Assembly: GCA_030583885.1 (NCBI GenBank)
Contig: CP129480.1
Location: 372,001 to 436,000, forward strand
Direction of reading: 5' to 3'
Origin: Anaerolineales bacterium
GTDB taxonomy: Bacteria > Chloroflexota > Anaerolineae > Anaerolineales > Villigracilaceae
DNA length: 64,000 nucleotides
The position numbers and the translations under genes are program-made. Below are positions 37,701 to 45,835 of the stretch, piece by piece (position 1 is the stretch's first letter; the number at the start of each line of letters is the position of its first letter). The notes under the pieces are model-generated. The model did not search any database. It was not told the origin of the DNA and saw only the letters and a list, made by a program, of their open reading frames with translations.

Positions 37701-38642
37701 ATGATGACTCACTTCTACGAAATTCGGATCGCAGGGCATCTGGATGCCCATTGGGCAGACTGGTTCGACGGCATGTCCATCACGCTGGAAGAAGATGGAA
37801 CCACGCTTCTTTCTGGACCTGTGCCTGATCAGCCCGCCCTATATGGGTTGCTGCGAAAGGTACGTGACCTCGGTCTTCCGCTCGTTTCGGTGAACCAGAT
37901 AACAGTCACTTTGAATCAACAAATTCTAAATAAAAAAAGGAGTAATACAAAAATGAATACAAACAACACGACCACTGAAATGGAATACAGGGTGTCCACG
38001 ACGCGAATCGTCGGCGTCGTCGCGCTCGCCTACGCCGCGTCAATGATTTTTCAGAACGCGGTGTTTGCGGTCACTGGTGCGCCTAACTACAGCGATCCTC
38101 TTGGTGTGGTCCTCACCTACCACGCCGAGAACCAGGGCGCCTTGGCAGTCACTTCGGGTCTGGAGTCCGTGAATATGGTGTTGCTCCTGTTATTCGTCAC
38201 GGCGCTGCACGGGCTCATTCAACGCCGTGGCGGCGCAGGGGCGGACTGGTCGCGGCTCGCGGTAGCAGCCGGAGCGGCGCTCTCGGCGTTATTCGCCCTC
38301 ACCATTGCCACGCACATCGCGGTCGTGCTCGCCGCGGATGGCCTGTCCGAGCCGCCCCCCGCCTTCGAGTTGATGTGGCAACTCCATGCCGCGGCATTCG
38401 CGCTCGCGTTGCCCGCGCTCGGGGCGACCTTCATCGGCGCGGCGTTAGCCACCCACGCCAGCGGTTTGACGCGACCATGGCAGCGGCTGTTAGGCGTGGT
38501 GGGCGGCAGTTTGCCCATCTTGGCCGGGGTCGGAAACCTCGCCATCGCGAATGGGTCGCCACTGGTGTTCGTTGGGGTTCTGGGCCTGGCTACGTGGCTC
38601 GTCTGGCTGGTTGTCACCGGCCTACGGCTCATTCGTGGATAG
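37701..38642 (+). CDS. THFYEI-domain / DUF4386-like membrane protein fusion, copy 1
   Basis: A 313-residue open frame. Residues 1-~67 are a small domain, MTHFYEIRIAGHLDAHW..DWFDG...LEEDGTTLLSGP...DLGLPLVSVN, usually a separate protein near LuxR genes. It then runs without a stop into a membrane protein (from MNTNNTTTEMEYRVST) with six to seven hydrophobic segments, similar to DUF4386. An internal ATG at 37953 has AAAAAGGAG eight bases upstream, so two products are possible: the fusion and the membrane protein alone. A paralogous arrangement follows at 38891. The domain probably binds a ligand or protein; it is not a known enzyme. Confidence 0.75.
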   Translation: MMTHFYEIRIAGHLDAHWADWFDGMSITLEEDGTTLLSGPVPDQPALYGLLRKVRDLGLPLVSVNQITVTLNQQILNKKRSNTKMNTNNTTTEMEYRVSTTRIVGVVALAYAASMIFQNAVFAVTGAPNYSDPLGVVLTYHAENQGALAVTSGLESVNMVLLLLFVTALHGLIQRRGGAGADWSRLAVAAGAALSALFALTIATHIAVVLAADGLSEPPPAFELMWQLHAAAFALALPALGATFIGAALATHASGLTRPWQRLLGVVGGSLPILAGVGNLAIANGSPLVFVGVLGLATWLVWLVVTGLRLIRG

Positions 38643-38799
38643 TGCTGACATCGCCCTATAGGTGGCGCTCGTTAGCGAAAGGAAGGAGGTTGCAATTGGG
38701 GCTGTTGTAGAAGTAATGCTTCTTTTGCTAATTACTCGTTATAAATATTGTTTTTCGCAAAAATTAATTTAATTGCAGAAAGACAGGAGAAAGTAAATT

Positions 38800-38934
38800 A
38801 TGAACAGCGACAGTCTACAAACTACGTTGAACAATCTATTGCTGTCAGGAACACAGTCTAACCCTGCCAGTATATTTGTGTGCATTGACGATGACTCACT
38901 TCTACGAAATTCGGCTCGAAGGGCATTTGGATGA
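38800..38934 (+). CDS. Possible 44-residue peptide overlapping the next gene, doubtful
   Basis: ATG at 38800 (MNSDSLQTTLNNLLLSGTQ...) with AGGAG upstream, ending inside the next gene in another frame. It may be a decayed gene or a leader. Nothing else supports it. Confidence 0.25.
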   Translation: MNSDSLQTTLNNLLLSGTQSNPASIFVCIDDDSLLRNSARRAFG

Positions 38935-39538
38935 TCGCTGGCAGGACTGGTTCGACGGCATATCCATCACGCTGGAAGAGGATGGAACCACGCTTCTTTC
39001 TGGACCTGTGACTGATCAGCCCGCCCTGTACGGAATCCTGCGCCGGATGCGTGACCTCGGTCTGCCGCTGGTGTCGGTCAACCGCGTGGAAGAATCAAAA
39101 CCAAACCTCAAACCAAAAGGAAATCTTATGTCAATCACACAGTACGCCGCAATCGGATTTGCGGTCATCGCATCAGGCGCCGCCGCGTTTCAGGTCGCCT
39201 TGGCAGCCGGGGCGCCTTGGGGCGCATACGCCATGGGCGGAGCCTACCCCGGCACATTCCCACCTGCGTTGCGCGTCGCCGCCTTATTTCAAGCGGTGCT
39301 GCTGGTTGGTTTTGCGCTGGTCGCGCTCTCCCGCGCCGACCTGATTCTGCCCGCTTGGGCACAAGCTTCGCGGTGGATGATGTGGGTCATTGTTGCATTT
39401 TCGACGCTGAGCCTGATTCTTAATCTCATTACACCCAGCGCTGGCGAACGCGCCATTTGGGCGCCAGTCGCTTTTCTCATGCTGTCATGCAGCCTGATCG
39501 TTGCGCTATCCAATACCCTGCCGAATCCTGCTTCATAA
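38891..39538 (+). CDS. THFYEI-domain / membrane protein fusion, copy 2
   Basis: A 215-residue frame. Residues 1-~66 repeat the small domain of the gene at 37701, nearly identical (FDGISITLEEDGTTLLSGPV), then continue in frame into an unrelated four-helix membrane protein (MSITQYAAIGFAVIASGAAAFQ...). An internal ATG at 39128 has AAAAGGAAATCTT upstream, the same layout as copy 1. So the small domain was duplicated (including about 20 bases upstream of its start) and stands before different membrane proteins. Operon continuation to 39544 and 39921 is likely, since gaps are 5 and 2 bases. Confidence 0.75.
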   Translation: MTHFYEIRLEGHLDDRWQDWFDGISITLEEDGTTLLSGPVTDQPALYGILRRMRDLGLPLVSVNRVEESKPNLKPKGNLMSITQYAAIGFAVIASGAAAFQVALAAGAPWGAYAMGGAYPGTFPPALRVAALFQAVLLVGFALVALSRADLILPAWAQASRWMMWVIVAFSTLSLILNLITPSAGERAIWAPVAFLMLSCSLIVALSNTLPNPAS

Positions 39539-39543
39539 AGCGC

Positions 39544-39918
39544 ATGTCAGTGTCCCCTAAATCGCTCTTCAAACTGGATGGAACTGGCACGGGCATTTCT
39601 CTGGTGCTGGCATTGGTCCTGCTGCTACCCTTGAACAATTTGTTCGGCTTTCATCCCCTCTGCATTGGTGGTCTGATCGTGTATGCGGCTTTCCTGCTGA
39701 TGTACGACATCCATTGTCGGCGCATGGCAGATGTTAACAGGAAGCCCAAAGTGGGATTTCTGATCGTATTCAACACTTTGTTTATGCTCATTAGCGCCAC
39801 TGTACAGTTATATCCGGAATATCGACCCACCGTTTTAGGCACACTCTACCTGTTAGGTGAAATAATCATTATTTTTGTACTGATCGTCATTCAATTCAAA
39901 ACGTTGAAGGAGAAATAA
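39544..39918 (+). CDS. Small membrane protein, unrecognised
   Basis: A 124-residue protein with four hydrophobic segments (about 20-36, 43-57, 74-92 and 99-119), starting MSVSPKSLFKLDGTGTG. The gap to the previous gene is five bases. No catalytic motif is seen. It precedes DUF6326 in a run of small membrane proteins. The start is chosen as the first ATG after the previous stop; no strong ribosome site is visible. Confidence 0.75.
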   Translation: MSVSPKSLFKLDGTGTGISLVLALVLLLPLNNLFGFHPLCIGGLIVYAAFLLMYDIHCRRMADVNRKPKVGFLIVFNTLFMLISATVQLYPEYRPTVLGTLYLLGEIIIIFVLIVIQFKTLKEK

Positions 39919-39920
39919 GC

Positions 39921-40316
39921 ATGAATACCAAAAGAATCGACAACCGAGATCTGCTCTCTACCTTGTGGATCGTGGTCATGCTCAGCGTCATCAAAACAGA
40001 TGTCCTTTCCCTGTTCATCCCCGGTATAGCAGAGGAACTGGCGCAGACTTCAGTCATCACTGGTGCTTCTATTCCGCAGTTGATGCTTTTCGGCGCAGTG
40101 ATGGGGACGGTTGGATTCGCCATGATTTTCCTCTCCCGTGTCTTAGAACATGGCGCGAATCGCCGGGTGAACCTGATCGTCAGCCCTCTTTACATACTCT
40201 ACATTGTGGGCGGAGGCACGTTGTATCCGCATTACATTTTTCTCGCAACGGTGGAAGTGATCTGTCTTTTGTTCATTTTCTGGAATGCATTGAAATGGTC
40301 GAACAGCGAAAATTAA
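39921..40316 (+). CDS. DUF6326 family membrane protein
   Basis: A 131-residue protein with four hydrophobic segments; DTDxLS-type motif in VIKTDVLSLFIPGIAEELAQT and a mid-protein FGAVMGTVGFAMIFLSRVL, with an Asn-rich NRRVNLIVSPLY loop, consistent with DUF6326. Two bases separate it from the previous gene; AAGGAGAAATAAGC precedes the ATG, overlapping the upstream gene's end. It is followed closely by the alcohol dehydrogenase at 40340. No function is known. Confidence 0.75.
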   Translation: MNTKRIDNRDLLSTLWIVVMLSVIKTDVLSLFIPGIAEELAQTSVITGASIPQLMLFGAVMGTVGFAMIFLSRVLEHGANRRVNLIVSPLYILYIVGGGTLYPHYIFLATVEVICLLFIFWNALKWSNSEN

Positions 40317-40339
40317 CCTGTATAAAAAAGGAATCTGAA

Positions 40340-41302
40340 ATGAAAGCAATTGTATTAACCCAATATGGCGGACCCGAACATTTGAAACTGGCAGAGGTTC
40401 CCGTGCCCACACCGAAAGATGACCAAGTGTTGGTCAAAGTGTATGCTGTCTCGGTCAACTCTGCCGATTGCCGTCTGTTGAGCGGACCCGTTCCACGCCT
40501 GATGGGCTTTGGTCTCTTGAGACCGAAAGACAAGATCATGGGCGCGGATATTGCCGGGCGCATCGAGGCTGTGGGGAAAAACGTCACCCGCTTCAAGCCG
40601 GGCGACGAGGTCTTCGGTGATATTGCCACGGGCTTTGGCGGCTTCGCAGAATTTGCCTGCGCGCGCGAGTCTGTGCTGGTGAAGAAGCCCGCCAACCTGA
40701 CCTTTGAGCAAGCGGCAGCGGTGCCGATGGCGGCGGTCACGGCATTGCAGGGACTGCGCAAGGGGGGCGTCCAGCCTGGAAACCGAGTGGCAATTGTCGG
40801 CGCGTCTGGAGGCGTGGGGACGTTTATGGTGCAGATTGCCAAATCCTTCGGTGTGGAAGTCACAGCAATATCCAGCACGAAAAAAATGGAAGGGCTGCGT
40901 GCTTTGGGCGCTGACCATGTCATTGACTACACCCACGAAGATTTCACTCGCAGTGGTCAGCGTTACGATTTGATTCTGGCGGTCAACGGCTATCGCCCGC
41001 TCGCGGACTATCGTCGCGCGCTCAAACCGCAGGGGACGTATGTTATGGTTGGCGGAGAAGGCAGGCAAATTTTCGAGTCGCTGATGATGGGCCCGCTTGT
41101 CTCCCGGCGCGGCGGGCAGACGGTGACGAATCTCTTCGCATCTCCAAATGCTGCTGACCTGGCTTTTGTCAAAGACCTGATCGAGGCGGGTAAGGTCACC
41201 CCGGTTATTGACCAAATCTATCCGCTTGAAAACACGGCGGAGGCGGTCCGCCATGTTGGCGCAGGTCATGCTGCGGGAAAAATTATCATTCGTATCAAAT
41301 AG
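40340..41302 (+). CDS. NAD(P)-dependent alcohol dehydrogenase / quinone oxidoreductase-like (MDR family)
   Basis: A 320-residue medium-chain dehydrogenase/reductase. GroES-like N-terminal part: LKLAEVPVPTPKDDQVLVKVYAVSVNSADC, KIMGADIAGRIEAVG, FKPGDEVFGD. NADPH-binding motif: AIVGASGGVGTFMVQIAKSFG (GxGxxG). No zinc-ligand Cys or His set is visible, so it is a zeta-crystallin-like quinone reductase, not a Zn alcohol dehydrogenase. The ATG at 40340 has AAAAAGGAA upstream, 23 bases after the DUF6326 stop, so probably the same operon. The substrate is unknown. Confidence 0.9.
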   Translation: MKAIVLTQYGGPEHLKLAEVPVPTPKDDQVLVKVYAVSVNSADCRLLSGPVPRLMGFGLLRPKDKIMGADIAGRIEAVGKNVTRFKPGDEVFGDIATGFGGFAEFACARESVLVKKPANLTFEQAAAVPMAAVTALQGLRKGGVQPGNRVAIVGASGGVGTFMVQIAKSFGVEVTAISSTKKMEGLRALGADHVIDYTHEDFTRSGQRYDLILAVNGYRPLADYRRALKPQGTYVMVGGEGRQIFESLMMGPLVSRRGGQTVTNLFASPNAADLAFVKDLIEAGKVTPVIDQIYPLENTAEAVRHVGAGHAAGKIIIRIK

Positions 41303-41431
41303 ATATTATGGACTTTGATCTTGCCGTTGCAAACGGATTGTTGCCCCGGTACATCGTCTAAGGTATCATGTGAACGAAAGTTAACATACCTGAAGAAAGG
41401 AAAAATGCGCAAAAAAGGAGAGGAATCATTA

Positions 41432-42958
41432 ATGACATCCAATCACTACGACACCATCATCATCGGCGCGGGTCACAATGGACTGGTCGCCGCCGCGTAT
41501 CTCGCCAAACAGGGCAAAAAGGTTCTGGTACTCGAACGCCGCGCCATCGTCGGCGGTTCTGCCGTGACCGAATCCTTCGGCGACGGTTTCACCGTCGATT
41601 CGGTCTTCACCGGCGGAAATCTCCGCCCGGATATTGTCAAAGACTTGAAGCTCTCACTCCCCGCTTCGACTTCGGGTTTCGATACGGTCGACAAGCGCCG
41701 CCTACTTAACCCTCCGCTCGGCGCGAGACCAGCGTTTATATCCCTGCAACCTGATGGCAACCACATTACACTCGACACCGAGTCCATCAAACGCATCTCC
41801 GCAAAGGACGCAGCGCGCTGGAGCGAATTTGTCCGCTTTATGGACAAGGCGGCATACATCCTTGACGCCGCCTACTCCACGATCATGCCACGACTTCCAA
41901 AGAGCATGAACATCCGCGAAGGCTACGGCTTGCTCGAACTCGGACTCGAACTGCGCCTCGCCGGGCGCAAGGACATGCTCAACTTCATCCGCGCCCTGCC
42001 GATGACCGCGCAGGAACTCGGGGAGGAATACTTCGAATCCGAAGTTGTCAAAGCGGCGGTTGCTTCGGTTGCGATCCACGGCTCCACACTGGGACCGATG
42101 TCCGCAGGCACGGGCTACACCTTGATCCATAACTGGATGAATCGCGGCGAACTGGCACACGTCAATGTCGGCAAAGCAGGCGAAATCACACAGGCGCTGG
42201 CAAATGCCGTGAAATCCTTCGGCGGTGTGATCAGAACCGGCGCCGAAGTTGCCAGCATCAAAGTTGAAGATCAAATTGCAAAGGGTGTTGTCCTTGCAAG
42301 CGGCGAAGAGATTTTCGCGAAAACAGTTCTCTCCTCCGCCGACCCGAAACACACCCTGCTCAAACTCGTTGGTCCGCGGGAGTTGCCGCCTGAATTCGTC
42401 TGGCACACGCAGTCCATCAAAATGCGCGGCTCGGTGGCGAAGATTCACCTGCTCACAGAGGGCAATCACGGCATCCCGGCAGGGACATTGGCGGTCGCCC
42501 CGTCCATTCGATATTTGGAAAAAGCCTACGACACGACAAAGTATGGCGAGATTTCCGAAAAGCCTTATCTCGAAGTGACGACTTCGGGTAATACGGTTTC
42601 CATCCATTTGCAATTTGCGCCGTACGTGTTGAAAAATAGCAGTTGGCAGGTTGAAGGTTTGAAAGTTGAAAAACTGGCGGTTGATACTCTGGCGGAATAC
42701 TTCCCCAATCTGAAATCGTCAATCGTCAATCGTAAATCGCTCACTCCCCAAGACCTTGAAGAAACCTATGGCTTGACCGAAGGCGACCTCCACCACGGTC
42801 AACTCATGCTCGACCAGTTCCTGTTCATGCGTCCAATCCCGGGCTGGTCCAACCACAAGACACCGATTGACAACCTCTACCTATGCGGAAGCGGTGTCCA
42901 CGGCGGAGGCGGAGTCAGCGGCGCGGCGGGACGGAATGTGGTCAAGGTTTTACAGTAA
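41432..42958 (+). CDS. PYROXD2/phytoene-desaturase-like FAD oxidoreductase, copy 2
   Basis: A 508-residue paralog of 33206. Motifs: IIIGAGHNGLVAAAYLAKQG and VLVLERRAIVGGSAVTES, and C-terminal YLCGSGVHGGGGVSGAAG. The ATG at 41432 has AAAAGGAGAGG upstream. Near codon 405 the sequence WQVEGLKVEKLAV is encoded by repeat-like words (see 42646), but length is preserved relative to copy 1, so the gene is intact. Its 3' end is duplicated as a fragment at 43389. Substrate unknown. Confidence 0.88.
   Translation: MTSNHYDTIIIGAGHNGLVAAAYLAKQGKKVLVLERRAIVGGSAVTESFGDGFTVDSVFTGGNLRPDIVKDLKLSLPASTSGFDTVDKRRLLNPPLGARPAFISLQPDGNHITLDTESIKRISAKDAARWSEFVRFMDKAAYILDAAYSTIMPRLPKSMNIREGYGLLELGLELRLAGRKDMLNFIRALPMTAQELGEEYFESEVVKAAVASVAIHGSTLGPMSAGTGYTLIHNWMNRGELAHVNVGKAGEITQALANAVKSFGGVIRTGAEVASIKVEDQIAKGVVLASGEEIFAKTVLSSADPKHTLLKLVGPRELPPEFVWHTQSIKMRGSVAKIHLLTEGNHGIPAGTLAVAPSIRYLEKAYDTTKYGEISEKPYLEVTTSGNTVSIHLQFAPYVLKNSSWQVEGLKVEKLAVDTLAEYFPNLKSSIVNRKSLTPQDLEETYGLTEGDLHHGQLMLDQFLFMRPIPGWSNHKTPIDNLYLCGSGVHGGGGVSGAAGRNVVKVLQ
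42646..42738 (+). repeat. Repeat-like words inside the second flavoprotein gene
   Basis: GGTTGAAGGTTTGAAAGTTG at 42650-42669 and ATCGTCAATCGTCAATCG near 42716-42734 resemble the dispersed intergenic word families (compare 33109). They encode WQVEGLKVEKLAV and SSIVNRKSLTP without shifting length relative to copy 1. Confidence 0.5.
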
Positions 42959-42989
42959 AATTGGCAAAACCAAACATGAGGAGTAGCCA

Positions 42990-43385
42990 ATGAAGCGTTT
43001 ATTGATATTTGGGTTAATGCTAGTTTTGCTCACAGCGTGTGGCGAAAGCGAACCACCATTTACTGACAATGGAAATCCCGGTCAGATCAAGGCTGTTGTT
43101 TTCTTTGATGATAACCAAAACGGAATCATGGATGGCGGCGAGACAGGCGCCTCATCACACAGGTTGGCACTTGCTGATCAGGTTGGATGTACATCCAGCA
43201 CTGGCACCCTAAACTTTGTTCCCACTGATTCGAACGGTGCTGTGATCTTTAGCGACCTGAAGCCTGGCAGGTATTGTGTCGCCATTGACAATGGATACAG
43301 AACGACGACCAAGTTGAACCTGGATGCTTATGTAAGCAGTGACATGATAACGACGGTATATTTTGGGGTTATCAGAGAACCATAG
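42990..43385 (+). CDS. Lipoprotein with SdrD-B/Cna-B-like domain
   Basis: A 131-residue lipoprotein. The signal peptide MKRLLIFGLMLVLLTAC ends in a lipobox (LTAC, modified Cys17). The mature part begins with ESEPPFTDNG and has GQIKAVVFFDDNQNGIMDGGE, the D-x-N-x-D/G-rich opening of SdrD-B or Cna-B-like beta-sandwiches, ending FGVIREP. Such domains fold with calcium and often stabilise surface proteins. RBS GAGGAG lies upstream. It lies between the flavoprotein gene and a duplicated fragment of it. Confidence 0.85.
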   Translation: MKRLLIFGLMLVLLTACGESEPPFTDNGNPGQIKAVVFFDDNQNGIMDGGETGASSHRLALADQVGCTSSTGTLNFVPTDSNGAVIFSDLKPGRYCVAIDNGYRTTTKLNLDAYVSSDMITTVYFGVIREP

Positions 43386-43388
43386 GCA

Positions 43389-43465
43389 CTATCTGCGGAA
43401 GCGGTGTCCACGGCGACGGCGGGGTCAGCGGCGTGAGTGGACATAATGTGATGAAGGGTTTGTAG
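43389..43465 (+). pseudogene. Duplicated C-terminal fragment of the second flavoprotein gene
   Basis: These 77 bases repeat the last ~76 bases of the gene at 41432. In frame they read ICGSGVHGDGGVSGVSGHN then VMKGL and a stop, against LCGSGVHGGGGVSGAAGRN, VVKVLQ and a stop. The copy is divergent and has no start. It is best explained as a remnant of a lost third paralog or of a duplication that placed the lipoprotein gene between the copies. Confidence 0.8.
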
Positions 43466-43470
43466 AGGAA

Positions 43471-43503
43471 GGAGAAGGTCGCGCTTCCCGCGCGACCTTC
43501 TCC
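43471..43503 (+). terminator. Terminator after the lipoprotein/fragment
   Basis: GGAGAAGGTCGCGC (43471-43484) and GCGCGACCTTCTCC (43490-43503) form a perfect 14-bp stem followed by TTGTTAT. It ends the transcript coming from the left. Confidence 0.88.
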
Positions 43504-43631
43504 TTGTTATAAAATTAAAACCGGGTATTGGTGGGAGGAAATCGTTGCGAATTTTTTACCCGGTTGAAAATCAACAAGTGCCATGCTACAATGCAAAATC
43601 GTTCCGTTTTATCGACCAATTTGGAGGAGAT

Positions 43632-44720
43632 ATGAAAGTTGCAGTGAAGATCATGCGTTGGCTTGGCGTTTTCATTCTGGCGGTTGTGCTTGCCTCCCTC
43701 GGGTTTCTGTGGCTTGGGAATTACCACCCAGGCCCGGTCGAGACCGAGGCGGTGGCGTGTCCTGAGTCCGCGCCGCTGCTGGAGGCGGGTCAATCCTTGA
43801 AGGTGTTGACATGGAACGTCCAGACCATGTTTGGCAAGAATTACGTCTTCTGGAGCGACCTGCCGAACAATGACGGCCCCGATGACATGCCGTCGCAGGA
43901 GGACATTACGCTGGCCTTCGAAGAGACCTTGCGCGTCATCCGCGCGGAGGACCCGCATATCATCATGATCCAGGAGATCGAAAACGGGGGCAGGCGGACC
44001 TACAACGAAGATCAACTTGCGCGCCTGATGGCCATGCTGCCGGAGTACGCGTGTGTGACATCCACCTTCAGCTGGAAATCCGCTTACGTGCCGCATCCGC
44101 GCATCAAGGGCAGCGTCGGCTGGGAGGATGCGATCCTCTCGAAATATAAGATCACCGATGCAGAGCGCATCGCCCTGTCCTTTGCAAAAAGCGACTTTGT
44201 CACGGATCAGTTCAAGATCAGGCCTGCGCTGTTGAAAGCGACCATGCCCGTCTCGGACGGAAGCGAATTTACGGCATTGACCGTCCACCTTGATCTGTAC
44301 GTCCACGACACGGATACCAAGGATGTTCAACTGCGCGAGATCGATGCTGTCCTTGTCGAGTTGAGCGCGGCAGGGATTCCCTGGGTGTTGGGCGGCGACT
44401 TCAACCTGCTGCCTCCCGATGACGTGTCGTTCAGCCGCCTGCATCCCGAGCATCAAAAATATTACAACACGCAAAGCGAAATTAAATATCTGTTCGACCG
44501 CTACCAGGCCGTGCCGAGCCTCGAGCAGGCCAGCGGCGCGGATTTCGCCGCATGGCTCACGCGCTGGCCCAACGACCCCGCCATCCCCGGTCCCGACCGC
44601 ATACTCGATTACTTTTTCCTGCCGGATTCGGTGAAATTGGGCGCGCACTACGTCCGCCTGGAGGACACGCTGCACATCTCGGATCACATGCCGGTCATCA
44701 TGGAAGTGACGCTTCCGTAA
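43632..44720 (+). CDS. Endonuclease/exonuclease/phosphatase family protein
   Basis: A 362-residue EEP-fold metal-dependent phosphodiesterase. Residues 1-~25 are a hydrophobic signal/anchor (VFILAVVLASLGFLWLGN). EEP motifs follow: LKVLTWNVQTMF, IIMIQEIEN (metal Glu), PWVLGGDFNLLPPDD and ISDHMPVIMEV (catalytic Asp-His). It is probably exported and acts outside the membrane on a nucleotide, phospholipid or DNA. The ATG at 43632 has GGAGGAGA upstream. Specific substrate unknown. Confidence 0.9.
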   Translation: MKVAVKIMRWLGVFILAVVLASLGFLWLGNYHPGPVETEAVACPESAPLLEAGQSLKVLTWNVQTMFGKNYVFWSDLPNNDGPDDMPSQEDITLAFEETLRVIRAEDPHIIMIQEIENGGRRTYNEDQLARLMAMLPEYACVTSTFSWKSAYVPHPRIKGSVGWEDAILSKYKITDAERIALSFAKSDFVTDQFKIRPALLKATMPVSDGSEFTALTVHLDLYVHDTDTKDVQLREIDAVLVELSAAGIPWVLGGDFNLLPPDDVSFSRLHPEHQKYYNTQSEIKYLFDRYQAVPSLEQASGADFAAWLTRWPNDPAIPGPDRILDYFFLPDSVKLGAHYVRLEDTLHISDHMPVIMEVTLP

Positions 44721-44737
44721 ATGTTCGAGCCGCGTCC

Positions 44738-44800
44738 GGTGGTTGAGTAGGACGAAATCCGTACACTTGCACCGAACGCAAGTACGGCGTCGAAACCACC
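44738..44800. repeat. Imperfect hairpin between EEP gene and methyltransferase gene
   Basis: GGTGGTT (44738-44744) pairs with AACCACC (44794-44800), with inner pairing of GACGAAATCCGTAC and GTACGGCGTCGAA. It lies between convergent genes; it may be a dispersed repeat or a terminator of both. Confidence 0.6.
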
Positions 44801-44816
44801 AGACGCGCCCCAATTT

Positions 44817-45413
44817 TTATATACATACGCTCAACTGCACCGCGCGGGGATCGCGCCCGAAGGCAAGGCGCTTTGCCCAGGTGCTGGGGAAATTTCGCAA
44901 GACGCGCGAATCCATCATCGTGGGAAAACTGGTTTTCCAGCCCCCAGATTCAAGACTCAATCGGACCCGCTCCGCGCCGCCCTGCAGACCCCAGCCCGCC
45001 TCTGCCAATGCGCCTCCGTTCAAACGGACCTCGAGCCCGCCTGCCCCACCCAAAGCGGATTCAAGCCCGCACAGGAGCCGCGGATCGCCATTGAGCAAAC
45101 TTTCCAGCAGACTGCCCCAGGGAAAGTTGATGGTGATGTGCGAGACCAGTCCGCTCAACTCGTGAGGCAGGGATTGAGCGCTGGCGATGACGTAAAGCAG
45201 GTTCGGCAACTTGGCGCGCGAATGTTCGCGCAGGTTCTCGCGGCACGAGTCCACGCCGATGACGAAGTGACGGGGAAATGCTCGGGCATGGTGGAAGGCA
45301 AATGTTCCGTCACCCGTTCCGAGGTCGAGTGTGATGCGGTTATAGTTTGCGAGCCGCGTGCGTAATTCAGTTAAATCCAAAGTATGGGACGTTCGGCCCC
45401 GAATTGTTTCCAT
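44817..45413 (-). CDS. NpmA/KamB-type 16S rRNA (adenine(1408)-N1)-methyltransferase
   Basis: A 198-residue SAM-dependent methyltransferase. Residues 30-36 DLGTGDG are the SAM motif I. FPWG lies at 97-100 and WAKRLAFGR at 179-187. In NpmA and KamB, a Trp in FPWG and a Trp in LWAKRLAFGR stack on A1408; both (W99 and W179) are present here. Family members confer resistance to aminoglycosides by blocking the decoding site. The ATG at 45413 follows GGAGG by seven bases; an extended frame to 45524 is not supported. It is alone. Resistance is not shown; it could be intrinsic or housekeeping. Confidence 0.86.
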   Translation of the reverse strand: METIRGRTSHTLDLTELRTRLANYNRITLDLGTGDGTFAFHHARAFPRHFVIGVDSCRENLREHSRAKLPNLLYVIASAQSLPHELSGLVSHITINFPWGSLLESLLNGDPRLLCGLESALGGAGGLEVRLNGGALAEAGWGLQGGAERVRLSLESGGWKTSFPTMMDSRVLRNFPSTWAKRLAFGRDPRAVQLSVCI

Positions 45414-45667
45414 TTGAAACCTCCAATTTGTCGAAGTTGAGGGAGTGCGACAAATTGGAACGGGGCGGAGCACGGGCGCGCTTAAATACGAATAGACGGC
45501 TGCGTCAGGCACCGTCGAGGTCATCGGGTGTGGGTTTTTTGGAAGTTAAGGGGAGTACGGCTTAGCAGGGCGGTCGTGCGGTGTTCATGAGGATATTTTA
45601 GCATTGTTCGTGGACTATGGACGTTAACGTTTTGCAAGAGGCGGTGGATGGATTCCCGCCTTTTGTG

Positions 45668-45673
45668 TATAAT
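45668..45673 (+). promoter_or_regulatory. -10 box of tRNA-Arg
   Basis: TATAAT nine bases before the mature 5' end of the tRNA, consistent with a short 5' leader. No clear -35 was found. Confidence 0.5.
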
Positions 45674-45682
45674 CCCAGCGTC

Positions 45683-45757
45683 GCCCTGATAGTTCAATGG
45701 ATAGAACAAGGCACTCCTAAGGCTTAGATGTAGGTTCGATTCCTACTCAGGGCACCA
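45683..45757 (+). tRNA. tRNA-Arg (anticodon CCT)
   Basis: Starts GCCCTGA and ends TCAGGGC then ACCA, so the acceptor stem is perfect and CCA is encoded. The D arm GTTC..GAAC, a TPsiC arm with GGTTCGATTCC, and an anticodon loop CTCCTAA give anticodon CCT (Arg, AGG codon). The anticodon stem AGGCA/GGCTT has one G-U pair and an A-G mismatch next to the loop, which is unusual. A -10 box precedes it. Confidence 0.93.
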
Positions 45758-45835
45758 TGAATTCCCCCGGCTTTTAATGATTCTCTTATTAAAATAGGCT
45801 TGCATATTTACTGCAGTGGTAGTATTATTGCAAAC

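Noticed and set aside
33206..42958. Carotenoid biosynthesis cluster
   Set aside because: The two flavoproteins resemble phytoene desaturases only in fold; no crtB, crtE or other pathway gene is near.
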